This document shows, piece after piece, positions 43,066-52,242 of a DNA stretch of 52,256 bases (its first letter is position 1; each line of letters opens with the position of its first letter). The position numbers and the translations under genes are program-made. The DNA lies in contig WRII01000013.1 of assembly GCA_009782825.1 (NCBI GenBank), forward strand, positions 1 through 52,256. Direction: 5' to 3'. The notes beneath the pieces are model-generated. The model had not been told where the DNA came from, did no database searches, and was given only the letters and a program-made list of their open reading frames with translations. The stretch is from Peptococcaceae bacterium (lineage in GTDB: Bacteria > Bacillota > Desulfitobacteriia > Desulfitobacteriales > Syntrophobotulaceae).

Positions 43066-43657
43066 CCCTTTTGCCTCGCAAGTGCCAGCTTGAAATCCTG
43101 AAACATCCTTATCTATGAGACAATTCTACATCATTTTAAAATAAATTGATAGATGTTTTTTTTGTAAATTTTGGTTTTTTCAATGGATTTCAGCACTTCA
43201 ATGATAAATAATTTATATATGATTTATAAACAATTCATATATTATTTATTATTTTTGGAGGTTTCTAGTGCCGCAATCCATTAATGAGGTTGGATATTTT
43301 ACGTAAATTTTAGAGGTTTTTTTGATATTTTTTTCTTGACAAAACAGCACGATCGTATTACATTAAGAACATAGGACTGACAAAATTCAGCCGGACTCAT
43401 AGACGGGCTGATAAGTTGGTTCTGGAAGAAAGTTAATATGGAATATAACAATTCTCTGAGCAAAAACACCTACCCCACTGTGTTTTGACACACAATGCAA
43501 TGGTGTTGCGCCTGGGCCTTGGGTCCACAGGGTTGGACGGGAAACCGACTGCCTTCTGTATTTGAAAAAGAGGATTCGATATGGCTTCGAAATATAAGTC
43601 GTTTTCGGTGTCCTCACGCTCCGGAAATGGCTTTTTCTGTTATGAGGAGGAATTTAT
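43066..43657 (+). promoter_or_regulatory. Divergent gap between nap operon and moeA, with moeA promoter (43336-43364)
   Basis: No protein gene is seen. 43066-43320 is very AT-rich and should hold the napG promoter, which is not clear by eye. The moeA promoter is TTGACA 43336-43341, 17-bp spacer, TACATT 43359-43364. The transcript would carry a leader of about 290 nt with several hairpins and a possible 16-codon frame at 43438 (MEYNNSLSKNTYPTVF). Confidence 0.75.
43455..43560 (+). ncRNA. Structured moeA leader, candidate Moco riboswitch
   Basis: The leader can form AACACC (43465-43470) with GGTGTT (43502-43507), an inner TGTG/CACA hairpin, GGGCC-ttg-GGTCC, and GTTGG-acgggaaa-CCGAC (43532-43549). 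Conserved-looking words are ACACCTACCCCAC and GACGGGAAACCGACTGCC. Position before moeA and the overall form fit the Moco RNA motif (RF01055), but the consensus could not be checked. Confidence 0.4.
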
Positions 43658-44935
43658 ATGGAAGCAGATATTTCGATTGAACGCGCGGAGCAGCTGCTCC
43701 TTGACCATACGATTTCTCCCTGTGCGTCTGAGATAATACCGCTGTTCTCGGCGTTAGGCCGGGTTTCCTGCGACACGGTGACTGCGGCTATGGATCAGCC
43801 GCCCTTTCCTCGGTCGCCTCTGGATGGATTTGCTCAGTACCATGGTGATCTGTCAGAAGCGGGAAAGGATACCCCGGTAACTTTACATGTCCGCCAAAAG
43901 ATCTATGCGGGGGATTTTCCTGAATTTCCTTTGGCGCCGGGTGAATCGGCCCGGGTTATGACGGGAGCGCCGCTGCCCAGGGGAGCCACTTGTGTTGTCC
44001 GGCAGGAAGATGTGGATTGGTGCTCAAGTAAAGGTGGCGCAGCTCATGACTCTGTAACGATTTATACGCCCCTTGGGGAGTTTGAGAATTTTTGCTTTCA
44101 GGGTGAGGATGTTAAGAAAGATTCGAGGCTCATTGAGCAGGGAACCCGGTTTGACGCAGCTTTCATCGGCATCCTCGCCAGCCAGGGGATGGAAACGGTT
44201 TCCGTGTACCGGCGCCCAAGGGTCTGTGTCCTCTCAACAGGCAGTGAATTATCCGCTCCCGGCCACCCTTTGCCGCCGGGAAAAATATATGACAGCAATC
44301 GTTTGCTCCTGTCCGCGCGATCCGTGGAAATCGGAGCGGAAACCCTTGAGCAATCCACAATTCCCGGAACTGGTATGAATGGAGAAGGCGCCGATGTTGG
44401 CGCCAGGGTCTCGGACGATCCGGCGGAAATCGCCGGCCTGATAGAAAGACTTTTGCCCTCCTGCGACATGCTGATCACCACCGGCGGGGTGTCAGTGGGG
44501 GAAAGGGACTCCATGCATGAAGTCGGCGCGCGGATTGGGGGAGAAGTGCTTTTTCGCGGTCTTGCTGTAAAACCGGGAAGTCCCGCCTTTGCCATGCTGA
44601 AAAACGGTAAAGTGATTCTCTGTTTGTCAGGGAATCCTTTTGCCGCTTTTGTGATCTTTGAGCTGCTGGCGGCGCCTGCCCTCAGGAAGTTGGCCGGGGA
44701 AAAGGATGTCCGCCACACCCGCGCGGGGGGAGTTATGAGATCGGCTTTTGACAAGACAAGCCGCGGCAGGCGGTTTATCCGCGCCAGAATTGACGGGGGG
44801 GATATTTATATTCCTGATTCGGGACATGAGTCCGGTAAACTCTCTGCGCTGGCAGGCTGTAATTGCCTGATAGACGTTCCTGCCGGTAACCGGGGACTAA
44901 AAATCGGTGATCCGGCGGAGGTCGTGATGTTTTGA
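43658..44935 (+). CDS. moeA: Molybdopterin molybdenumtransferase
   Basis: A 425-residue MoeA that inserts molybdate into adenylated molybdopterin. Visible are DQPPFPRSPLDGFAQY (with the Asp of the active loop), ARVMTGAPLPRGATCVVRQED, VCVLSTGSELSAPGHPLPPG, LITTGGVSVGERD and FRGLAVKPGSPAFAM followed by LSGNPFAA, in the usual order. GAGGAGG precedes the ATG. It opens the Mo-cofactor run moeA-moaA-molybdopterin-binding protein and is driven by a promoter shared in sequence with the napD-like gene. Confidence 0.95.
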   Translation: MEADISIERAEQLLLDHTISPCASEIIPLFSALGRVSCDTVTAAMDQPPFPRSPLDGFAQYHGDLSEAGKDTPVTLHVRQKIYAGDFPEFPLAPGESARVMTGAPLPRGATCVVRQEDVDWCSSKGGAAHDSVTIYTPLGEFENFCFQGEDVKKDSRLIEQGTRFDAAFIGILASQGMETVSVYRRPRVCVLSTGSELSAPGHPLPPGKIYDSNRLLLSARSVEIGAETLEQSTIPGTGMNGEGADVGARVSDDPAEIAGLIERLLPSCDMLITTGGVSVGERDSMHEVGARIGGEVLFRGLAVKPGSPAFAMLKNGKVILCLSGNPFAAFVIFELLAAPALRKLAGEKDVRHTRAGGVMRSAFDKTSRGRRFIRARIDGGDIYIPDSGHESGKLSALAGCNCLIDVPAGNRGLKIGDPAEVVMF

Positions 44936-45033
44936 GGGTGTTGGGGGTTAAGCGGCATAACAAATTGGGCATAAGTAAATTGGGTATGATCAAATGATAT
45001 CAAACGATATGACCTGAAAGGAGGTCCCCCTCC

Positions 45034-46011
45034 ATGTATGACCAATACGGGCGAAAGATCGATTATGCGAGGATCTCAATAACAGACAGATGTAATCTGC
45101 GCTGTGTGTACTGTATGCCTGAATCGGGGGATAAGCTGAGCAGCGGCGGTATTTTGTCCTATGAAGACATCCTTCGCGTTTGTCGGATATTGGCGCAGCA
45201 GGGAATCCGTAAACTGAAAATTACCGGGGGGGAACCGCTGGTGCGCAAAGGTGTCACCTCTCTGATCGACCGTTTGAAGGATATCCCCGGTATTGACCAT
45301 GTTTCGTTGACTACCAATGGGATTTGTCTGGCTGCCAAAGCGGAAAGACTGGCGGCGGCCGGCCTTGACAGCGTCAATATCAGTCTGGACACCTTGGATC
45401 CCGACCGGTATCAGGCTGTAACCAGACGCGGATCTGTCAGCGATGTTCTGCGCGGGATTGAGTCTGCTGTGTCGGCCGGAATCGGAACGGTTAAGGTCAA
45501 TTGCGTGCCCATTGCGGGGGTCAACGAGGGGGATCTTGTCTCCCTGGCCGGTCTGGCTCAGCATCAGGATATTCATGTCCGGTTTATTGAAATGATGCCC
45601 ATTGGTCTTGGAAAGAATTTTAAGGGTATTGGCCCGCAAATCATTTGTGATGCCTTGACTGCGGCCTATGGGGAGATGATACCTTTTGGCGGCAGACTGG
45701 GAAACGGTCCGGCAGTTTATTACACCCTGCCTGGTTTTCATGGGAAAATCGGCTTTATTAATGCTGTCAGCGGATGTTTTTGTCAGGGCTGCAACCGTGT
45801 CCGCCTGACAGCGGACGGGATGTTAAAAACATGTTTGCATTCGGAGGTTGGCGCCAATCTCTTGTTCGCGCTCACTCAGAACAATGACCGAGTGCTTTTT
45901 GACCATATAACCCGGGCCATCTGGAATAAGCCTGCACGGCACGACTTTGCACAAGGCGCAGCACAAACACGCAATGAGACCCGGCGGATTATGTCCCAGA
46001 TTGGGGGGTGA
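45034..46011 (+). CDS. moaA: GTP 3',8-cyclase
   Basis: A 325-residue radical SAM enzyme, first step of molybdopterin synthesis from GTP. The N-terminal cluster is CNLRCVYCMPE (CX3CX2C), followed by KITGGEPLVRKG, TTNGI and NISLDTLDPDRY. The C-terminal second cluster is CFCQGCNRVRLTADGMLKTC, with three Cys for the substrate-binding [4Fe-4S]. AAAGGAGG lies before the ATG. The usual double-Gly C-terminus is replaced by QIGG, which still ends in GG as MoaA requires. Its stop overlaps the next gene's GTG. Confidence 0.96.
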   Translation: MYDQYGRKIDYARISITDRCNLRCVYCMPESGDKLSSGGILSYEDILRVCRILAQQGIRKLKITGGEPLVRKGVTSLIDRLKDIPGIDHVSLTTNGICLAAKAERLAAAGLDSVNISLDTLDPDRYQAVTRRGSVSDVLRGIESAVSAGIGTVKVNCVPIAGVNEGDLVSLAGLAQHQDIHVRFIEMMPIGLGKNFKGIGPQIICDALTAAYGEMIPFGGRLGNGPAVYYTLPGFHGKIGFINAVSGCFCQGCNRVRLTADGMLKTCLHSEVGANLLFALTQNNDRVLFDHITRAIWNKPARHDFAQGAAQTRNETRRIMSQIGG

Positions 46012-47051
46012 GTGGAGTGAAGCAGATTAAAACAGAGGATGCTGTCGGGCATGTGCTTTGCCATGATATTACCCAAATTGTCAAGGGGGTCACAAAAGAT
46101 GCCGCTTTCCGAAAAGGCCATGTGGTGCGGGAAGAGGATATTCCGCTGTTGCTTTCTCTGGGCAAGGATCACCTGTATATTTGGGAAGCTGGGGAAAATA
46201 TGGTTCATGAAGATGATGCGGCAGGGATCTTATACGCTCTCTGCGCCGGGGAACACATGCGGCCGTCTGACGTGAAGGAAGGAAAGATCGAAGTCATTGC
46301 GGACTGTGACGGCGTGGTGTTGGTCGACACGCAAAAGCTCCGCCGGATCAATGCTGCCGGGGAAATGATGATTGCCACGCGCCACAGCGGGATGCCGGTA
46401 AAAAGGGGAGATAAGCTGGCGGGGACGCGCATTATCCCGATGGTGATTCAAAGAGAAAAACTGGAAGAGGCCCAAGGAGTTGGAGCGGGCCTCCCTATTT
46501 TGACCTTGAACCCCTTCACCCTCAAGAAAGTCAGCATTATCGCTACCGGCAATGAGATTTTTTACAACCGCATTCCCGACACTTTTACACCTGTTATTGA
46601 AGAGAAGGTGACGGAATTTGGCGCCGCTGTGTTTGAGAAAGCTGTGCTTGGAGATGAACCGCAAGCGATTACGGCACGTATTTTGGAAACGATCAGCCAT
46701 GGCGCCGATATGGTGGTATGCACCGGGGGAATGAGTGTCGATCCTGATGACAAAACACCCCTCGCGATTAAAAGGACGGGAGCGGAAATTGTCAGTTATG
46801 GGGCGCCGGTTTTGCCGGGCGCTATGTTTATGCTGGCATATTTTATTAATTCAGAGAAAAACATCCCTGTTCTGGGTTTGCCAGGGTGCGTTATGTACGC
46901 AAAAAGGACGATTTTTGATCTCGTTCTGCCTCGGATTATGGCAGGTATCCCCATTTCTTCGCAGGATCTCGCGGGGTTGGGCCATGGGGGACTGTGTCTT
47001 TCTTGCGATGTGTGTACGTATCCGAATTGTGGGTTTGGGAAGGGACAATAG
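46008..47051 (+). CDS. Molybdopterin-binding protein, MoeA/MogA-like
   Basis: A 347-residue protein. The N-terminal half starts VKQIKTEDAVGHVLCHDITQ, like the MoeA N-terminal domain. The C-terminal MoCF-binding domain has VSIIATGNEIFYNRI, VVCTGGMSVDPDDKT and PVLGLPGCVMY. The C-terminus is a Cys tail (CLSCDVCTYPNCGFGKG) with four Cys that may bind metal. The family accompanies Mo reductases in Clostridia and probably handles molybdate transfer or pterin sensing. The GTG at 46008 overlaps moaA; the GTG at 46017 is also possible. Confidence 0.85.
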   Translation: MSGVKQIKTEDAVGHVLCHDITQIVKGVTKDAAFRKGHVVREEDIPLLLSLGKDHLYIWEAGENMVHEDDAAGILYALCAGEHMRPSDVKEGKIEVIADCDGVVLVDTQKLRRINAAGEMMIATRHSGMPVKRGDKLAGTRIIPMVIQREKLEEAQGVGAGLPILTLNPFTLKKVSIIATGNEIFYNRIPDTFTPVIEEKVTEFGAAVFEKAVLGDEPQAITARILETISHGADMVVCTGGMSVDPDDKTPLAIKRTGAEIVSYGAPVLPGAMFMLAYFINSEKNIPVLGLPGCVMYAKRTIFDLVLPRIMAGIPISSQDLAGLGHGGLCLSCDVCTYPNCGFGKGQ

Positions 47052-47101
47052 TCTGTGTCAGCCCCTCTATTTCATAATATTCATGATTCATTTAATAATA
47101 T

Positions 47102-48454
47102 TTATTTTATAATATGAATGATTTTATCTAGGATTTCAAAAATTTCCTCGGATTGCTTTTTCGCAAAGCTAAAGCCGGATGTTATCTCCTTATCGTGTTT
47201 CTGCTCAATCGCCCGCAGCGTACTCGCGCCTGCCTGATGCAACGCCTGATGATAACTGTCGATGCTGTCCCAGTGCGCTTTTATACGCTCATCAGTAACC
47301 ATCAGGGTATTATAAAAATGCCCAAAGCCGCACCGGTTGCCATCAACCTGCAACGGAACCCGGACCCGGCTGCGGACACTTTCCTCCAAGGTTTCTATCC
47401 AAAGACGATGCTGTTTCTTGGCATTCTCCAGCACGACAATCAGTTCTGCATCGGTTATCTTGTTTCCCTGTCCGTTAAAGATCTGGTAGGTCTCTTTGTT
47501 TTGTCTGATAAAAGAAGCATCCAGTTCATCAATGTCATTGCGAGTATTTTCTAGGCCCTTCAGTCCTCGGTCAAAGCCATAAATGAGAACACTTAACTGT
47601 TCAGCATCCTCTGCCATAGACCGGATCGCCTTTGTTGATGTCGCAATCATCTGACTTATTTTTTCAAAGGAATCAATAAAGTTCTCCACTTGATGTTTAA
47701 TCATGTTCACAGCCTGAGAATTGCTGTCCACAGACCCCTTCATTTCTTGGGCCGCCACAGGAATTTCCTGCATGACAGTTTTGGTGTTCTCCAGATTTTT
47801 TAGACTGAGGGAGAAACTGTCCTCTATTTCCCGGCTGACATCCTTGAACGTGAGCAGGCTGCCTTTGGTGCTTTCGGCCAGCTTTCTGATTTCATCGGAA
47901 ACCACGGCAAACCCGCGTCCTGCTTCTCCGGCCCGGGCTGCTTCAATACTGGCGTTCAGGGATAATAAATTTGTCTGATCGGCGATTGACCCGATAACGC
48001 CTATGATGTCTTTAATGCCTTTGACTTTATCCAGCAAATTAACCAGGGTATCGTCAATAACCTGATTCGCTTCGGTGACCTTGTCACTGATATTTACCAT
48101 GTTGTCACTGTTCTGCAGATTCTGCTCATTATTCTGCACAACGCGTTTTATTTGCTCCGCTATATCGTCTACCGCTCCCATATTCTTTTCTATCGTTTTA
48201 TTGACATCTTCTGTGGTTGCTGTCATCTCTTCAATAAATGCCAGGGTATTATTTGTTTTGGCAACAATTTCAGCGATTCCCTTTCCTGTCTCCTCCATGA
48301 AATGATCTAACTTGACCTGCATAGTTCCCAGAGTTGACCCCATGGAGATTGTCTTCAAAAGAAACTCCCGGCTGGTGTTTTTTATGTGCTCATGAACTCC
48401 CGTATCCAGAGCAGTATCAGGAACCTTTTTTATTTTTTGAGTACCGTTTTTCAT
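47102..48454 (-). CDS. Soluble methyl-accepting chemoreceptor with CZB zinc-binding domain
   Basis: A 450-residue cytoplasmic chemoreceptor without membrane helix. The signalling hairpin tip is [20 protein letters not shown] and [20 protein letters not shown]. The C-terminal CZB domain shows [17 protein letters not shown] and [16 protein letters not shown], the His/Cys set that binds zinc and senses oxidants such as hypochlorous acid in relatives. ATG 48454 has AAGGTGG 8 nt before it. No chemotaxis genes are nearby. It converges on the Mo cofactor genes. Confidence 0.9.
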   Translation of the reverse strand: MKNGTQKIKKVPDTALDTGVHEHIKNTSREFLLKTISMGSTLGTMQVKLDHFMEETGKGIAEIVAKTNNTLAFIEEMTATTEDVNKTIEKNMGAVDDIAEQIKRVVQNNEQNLQNSDNMVNISDKVTEANQVIDDTLVNLLDKVKGIKDIIGVIGSIADQTNLLSLNASIEAARAGEAGRGFAVVSDEIRKLAESTKGSLLTFKDVSREIEDSFSLSLKNLENTKTVMQEIPVAAQEMKGSVDSNSQAVNMIKHQVENFIDSFEKISQMIATSTKAIRSMAEDAEQLSVLIYGFDRGLKGLENTRNDIDELDASFIRQNKETYQIFNGQGNKITDAELIVVLENAKKQHRLWIETLEESVRSRVRVPLQVDGNRCGFGHFYNTLMVTDERIKAHWDSIDSYHQALHQAGASTLRAIEQKHDKEITSGFSFAKKQSEEIFEILDKIIHIIK

Positions 48455-48676
48455 TGAGTGTCCCACCTTGTAAATTTTTTGGATTTTCTGTCATGTGTAA
48501 TTGATTCTTACATTAATTCTTAATCCTTAATTATAATACCCCTCTTGATTATTTTTAGCCTTGCCGTGCAATATAGTAGTTTCTGGATCAATAGTCGTTA
48601 ATAGTCGTTTCTGGATCATTGAATTTCCGCCGCAATCATGATAAGATTGAACCTAAGAAAATAGGAGTTTCTCACT

Positions 48677-49093
48677 ATGTCAAAAATCGCGGTTACCCTC
48701 GCCACGCTTGAAAGCCGGCTTGGCAAAACGGCAAACGTCAGCACCCTCGTTAACGAGAGCAATACCGCCCAGACTATGCGCAGCGGTTCTCTGCCCGTGT
48801 TTGCCACTCCGTCACTGATTGCACTTATGGAGCAAGCCGCCTGTAAATGTCTCGCCGCAAGTTTGGAGCCGGGGCAAACCTCGGTTGGAACAAAAATCAG
48901 CGTTGAACACACTGCCGCCAGTCCTCTCGGCGCGGAAATCACAGCTTCGGCAACTGTTGAATATGTTTCCGGGCGCAAAATTGAGTTCTCTGTCACAGCA
49001 CGTGAGGGGAATAAGGAAGTCGGATGCGGCAAACATACCCGCGTGATTGTTGAGGGGGAACGGTTCATGGCCAAACTGGATCAAGGCACTTAG
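48677..49093 (+). CDS. Thioesterase, fluoroacetyl-CoA thioesterase FlK-like
   Basis: A 138-residue hot-dog protein. FATPSLIALMEQAA is the FlK-type motif that holds the catalytic Thr/Glu; GQTSVGTKISVEHTAASPLG and ASATVEYVSGRKIEFSVTA, then VGCGKHTRVIV, complete the fold. Family members hydrolyse acyl-CoA or act in acyl transfer; fluoroacetyl-CoA itself is unlikely here. It has TAGGAG before its ATG and stands alone, followed after 11 bases by a 25-bp inverted repeat. Confidence 0.85.
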   Translation: MSKIAVTLATLESRLGKTANVSTLVNESNTAQTMRSGSLPVFATPSLIALMEQAACKCLAASLEPGQTSVGTKISVEHTAASPLGAEITASATVEYVSGRKIEFSVTAREGNKEVGCGKHTRVIVEGERFMAKLDQGT

Positions 49094-49104
49094 GGACTGT
49101 AAGT

Positions 49105-49129
49105 ATTGATTCTGGTGCAAAAAGTCAAT
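49105..49129 (+). repeat. 25-bp inverted repeat, left arm
   Basis: This 25-base segment (core tctggtgcaaaaagt) occurs as an exact reverse complement at 50233-50257. The two arms enclose the MOSC-MogA gene, about 1.1 kb. See the right arm. Confidence 0.9.
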
Positions 49130-49159
49130 CAATGTGATTAACAAAGGGGGATTGCGAAA

Positions 49160-50173
49160 ATGGGCACAGTCAAAGCAGTCTGTATCAGTGAGGCTAGAGG
49201 AACCCAAAAAACGAATGTAACTTCCGCCCAGGTTCAGGTAGGATGGGGAATCTGCGGGGATGCCCACGGCGGGGATTGGCACCGGCAGGTGAGCTTGCTT
49301 TCTTATGAGAAGGTCGAACAGTTTAACCAATTGGGCGCGGAGGTTCTCCCCGGCGCTTTTGGGGAGAATCTTATTGTGGAGGGATTTGATTTTCGTTCTT
49401 TGCCGGTCGGTACGAAACTGCGTTGCAATGAGGTTCTTTTGGAAATGACTCAAATTGGGAAGGAGTGCCATAGTCACTGTCAGATTTACCATAAGATGGG
49501 GGACTGCATTATGCCCCGGGAAGGGGTTTTCGCCAAGGTTTTGCACGGGGGCGCCATTTCTGTGGGGGATCAGATGGGGATTGTGTCAGAGGGAGCAGAG
49601 GGGGTAGAGGGAGCAGAGGGGACAGATGCTCCGGACGAATCAGGTGTTGCCCAGGTTGTTTTTCATGCCGCGATTGTGACGTTGAGTGACACAGGGGCCG
49701 CGGGGAAACGAAAGGATCAAAGCGGCCAGACCGCCCGGGAAATGCTGGAGGCAGCGGGATATGACATCGCGGAGTATGTGGTTCTGCCAGATAATCGCCC
49801 GGAAATTGAAGAGACCTTGACACGCTTGGCAGATGAAGATAGGATTGATCTGATTCTGACCACAGGGGGAACCGGATTTTCTCCCAGGGATGTGACGCCG
49901 GAAGCAACGCTGGCTGTGGCGGAGCGTGTCGCGCCTGGGATTGCGGAAGCCATACGGCATCACTCCCTGCAAATCACACAGCGCGCCATGCTCAGCAGAG
50001 GGGTATCGGTTATCCGGGGCAAGACCTTGATTATCAATCTGCCGGGCAGCCTGAAAGCGGTGAAGGAAAGTCTGGAATACATCCTGCCGGAGCTGGATCA
50101 CGGCCTGCAAATTTTGCTGGGGCTGACCAGAGAGTGTGCCGGTTCAATCAGTTCCTCTGAAGCCGGCAGGTGA
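49160..50173 (+). CDS. MOSC domain fused to MogA/MoaB-type molybdopterin adenylyltransferase
   Basis: A 337-residue two-domain protein. Residues 1-150 are a MOSC domain (GICGDAHGGDWHRQVSLLS, then GAFGENLIVEG and IGKECHSHC with the conserved Cys), a domain for sulfur or metal-pterin handling. After a Glu/Gly linker, residues 165-325 are MogA/MoaB-like (AAIVTLSDTGAAGKRKDQSG, LILTTGGTGFSPRDVTPEAT, INLPGSLKAVKE), which adenylates molybdopterin before MoeA acts. Good GGGGG site. It completes the local cofactor set and is enclosed by a 25-bp inverted repeat. Confidence 0.92.
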   Translation: MGTVKAVCISEARGTQKTNVTSAQVQVGWGICGDAHGGDWHRQVSLLSYEKVEQFNQLGAEVLPGAFGENLIVEGFDFRSLPVGTKLRCNEVLLEMTQIGKECHSHCQIYHKMGDCIMPREGVFAKVLHGGAISVGDQMGIVSEGAEGVEGAEGTDAPDESGVAQVVFHAAIVTLSDTGAAGKRKDQSGQTAREMLEAAGYDIAEYVVLPDNRPEIEETLTRLADEDRIDLILTTGGTGFSPRDVTPEATLAVAERVAPGIAEAIRHHSLQITQRAMLSRGVSVIRGKTLIINLPGSLKAVKESLEYILPELDHGLQILLGLTRECAGSISSSEAGR

Positions 50174-50232
50174 GCACATGAGGAGCACGTACTTCATTTA
50201 GCTACAGCCCCTTAGCCACATAAGTCATGTAC

Positions 50233-50257
50233 ATTGACTTTTTGCACCAGAATCAAT
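50233..50257 (-). repeat. 25-bp inverted repeat, right arm
   Basis: Exact reverse complement of 49105-49129. It ends 19 bases before the start of the aspartate kinase gene and contributes the ATG at 50256. Each arm lies in an intergenic gap. Confidence 0.9.
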
Positions 50258-50276
50258 GGAATGGAGCACATCAAAC

Positions 50277-51644
50277 GTGAAAACTGTAAAATTCGGCGGG
50301 TCGTCCCTCGCTGATGCGAAACGAATTAAGAAGGTCTGCGATATCATACTTTCCGATCCTGACCGCAGGATCGTTGTGGTCTCCGCGCCGGGCAAGGGCG
50401 AAAACGCCCCTTGCAAAGTCACCGATATGCTTATTGAAACAGCTTCCGCGGCGCTGGATTTTGGCGCCACAAAAGCCCGTATACTGATGGATAAGGTTGC
50501 CGCGCGGTATTATGATATCGCCTGTGACCTTGGCATACCGGAAACGGGCGAACGCATCAAGACCGATTTATATGCCCTGCTTGACCGGGATAAGGCTGAT
50601 AGAAAGAATTTTACCGACAGGGTGAAGGCTGCGGGCGAAGACACCTGTGCTAAACTCGTCGCCGCTTACATAAACTCCCTTGGCCACAAAGCCGTATATG
50701 CCAACCCTGGTGAGTTTGGCATGCTTTTGTCCGATGAGTTTGGCAACGCGACAGTCCTGGGAAAATCCTTCGCTCTTTTGAAGAAAAACCTCTCCAAAAT
50801 CGATGGCATTGCGATATTCCCCGGTTTCTTCGGACGTACCGAGAAGGGCGAGATCGCAACTTTTCCGCGTGGAGGAAGCGACACAACCGGCGCGATACTC
50901 GCCGCCGCTGTGAACGCTGATGTGTATGAGAATTTTACTGACGTGGACTATGTCTACTCTGTCAATCCCAAGCTTGTAAAAAATCCCAAGCCGATTAAGG
51001 TCGTGACTTACCGCGAGATGCGCGAATTGAGTTACGCCGGATTTAATGTATATCAGGAGGAAGCCTTGCTGCCAATCTACCGGGCTGGGATACCGGTCAA
51101 CATACGCTCCGTGAACAATCCCTTGTGCCCTGGCACGCACATTGTCGCGCGGCGCGAAGACGGGGACACGGGTACGCGTATCTCCGGCATTGCCTCCAAT
51201 AGTGGATTCACAAGCTTATTCGTCGCGAAATACTTGATGAACCGCGAGATCGGATTCGGCAGACGTTTGCTTTCGATCCTTGAAGACGAGGGGATTTCAT
51301 ACGAACATACCCCGACGGGAATCGACGACGTGACTGTCATCCTGCGCGATTCTTTCCTGACAAATGGGGCGCTCGACCGCATAATCGAACGGATAAAGGC
51401 CGAGCTTCTCCCTGATGGTATAAATGTTGTCCGCGATTTGAGCTTGATCGTCGTTGTCGGTGAGGGTATGAAACACGGTATCGGCATAGCCGCGGCGGCG
51501 ACGTCCGCACTGTCGAAGGCGGGCATAAGTATCTCGATGATTAGCCAAGGTTCCTCTGAGGTCAGTATGATCTTCGCGGTCAAGAGCAGCTATGCCGATG
51601 ATGGCGTGAGAGCGTTATATGAGGTGTTTTTTGAGGGAAACTGA
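50277..51644 (+). CDS. Aspartate kinase
   Basis: A 455-residue enzyme for the first step of lysine, threonine and methionine synthesis. VKFGGSSLADAKRIKKV (start), VVVSAPGKG, GGSDTTGAILAAAVNADVYE (substrate loop) and FTDVDYVYSVNPKLV are the kinase motifs; the C-terminal about 150 residues hold two ACT domains that bind the feedback amino acid. GTG 50277 is chosen because family members begin V-K-x-V-K-F and GGAG lies 10 nt upstream; ATG 50256 lies within the inverted repeat. No lysine or threonine genes are adjacent. Confidence 0.92.
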   Translation: MKTVKFGGSSLADAKRIKKVCDIILSDPDRRIVVVSAPGKGENAPCKVTDMLIETASAALDFGATKARILMDKVAARYYDIACDLGIPETGERIKTDLYALLDRDKADRKNFTDRVKAAGEDTCAKLVAAYINSLGHKAVYANPGEFGMLLSDEFGNATVLGKSFALLKKNLSKIDGIAIFPGFFGRTEKGEIATFPRGGSDTTGAILAAAVNADVYENFTDVDYVYSVNPKLVKNPKPIKVVTYREMRELSYAGFNVYQEEALLPIYRAGIPVNIRSVNNPLCPGTHIVARREDGDTGTRISGIASNSGFTSLFVAKYLMNREIGFGRRLLSILEDEGISYEHTPTGIDDVTVILRDSFLTNGALDRIIERIKAELLPDGINVVRDLSLIVVVGEGMKHGIGIAAAATSALSKAGISISMISQGSSEVSMIFAVKSSYADDGVRALYEVFFEGN

Positions 51645-51645
51645 C

Positions 51646-52242
51646 ATGGTCATCAAACCCGGTAAATACATCCACTTCAAAGGAAAAGAATATGAAGTTA
51701 TCGGCACGGCCACCCACAGCGAGACATTGGAAGAGCTGGTCGTCTACCGGACATTGTACGGCAGCGAAGGGCTTTGGGTGCGTCCGGCGGCAATGTGGAA
51801 CGGGATGATTGAACAGGACGGACACCTTGTCAGACGGTTCGTTCACATTGACGATATTGTGCCGGGAATGTCAGAGCCGGTAGCGCCAGAAACGTCGGAG
51901 ACGCCGGCAGGCGTCCATAATGGCAGTACACCTTCCGCAAAAATCGAACTGTTTATGTCGCTGTTCACAGGCCGCGATGATGTTTTTGCCAAGCGGTGGG
52001 AAAACGCTAAAAAGGGTATTGACGGATATGCCCCTGTTTGCCACAACGAATGGCTGCCCATGTGTCCCAAGTCGGGCGGCGGTAAGATGAAATGCGGCGA
52101 CTGCCTCCATCAAAATTTTGCGGCATATGACACCCTAAAAGTCGGGCAACCTGTACTCAAATCGCCTCCGGATTCATCCCCAATTTTTCCAAATACAATT
52201 TATCTCTGGAAGTTACCTCTGTTGCCCATCTGGCTGACTTAA
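51646..52242 (+). CDS. DUF1653 protein fused to the start of a TOTE-type N-terminal domain, apparently truncated
   Basis: The ATG lies two bases after the aspartate kinase stop. Residues 1-75 are DUF1653 (GKYIHFKGKEYEVIGTATHS, VVYRTLYGSEGLWVRPAAMW). After a short linker, KIELFMSLFTGRDDVFAKRW, then GYAPVCHNEWLPMCP and KCGDC, match the N-terminal Cys-bearing region of TOTE conflict-system primase/helicase proteins. After about FAAYD (52130) the resemblance stops and the remaining residues look non-coding. The large enzymatic part is missing, so this looks like the 5' piece of a broken gene. The frame closes at 52242. Confidence 0.65.
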   Translation: MVIKPGKYIHFKGKEYEVIGTATHSETLEELVVYRTLYGSEGLWVRPAAMWNGMIEQDGHLVRRFVHIDDIVPGMSEPVAPETSETPAGVHNGSTPSAKIELFMSLFTGRDDVFAKRWENAKKGIDGYAPVCHNEWLPMCPKSGGGKMKCGDCLHQNFAAYDTLKVGQPVLKSPPDSSPIFPNTIYLWKLPLLPIWLT

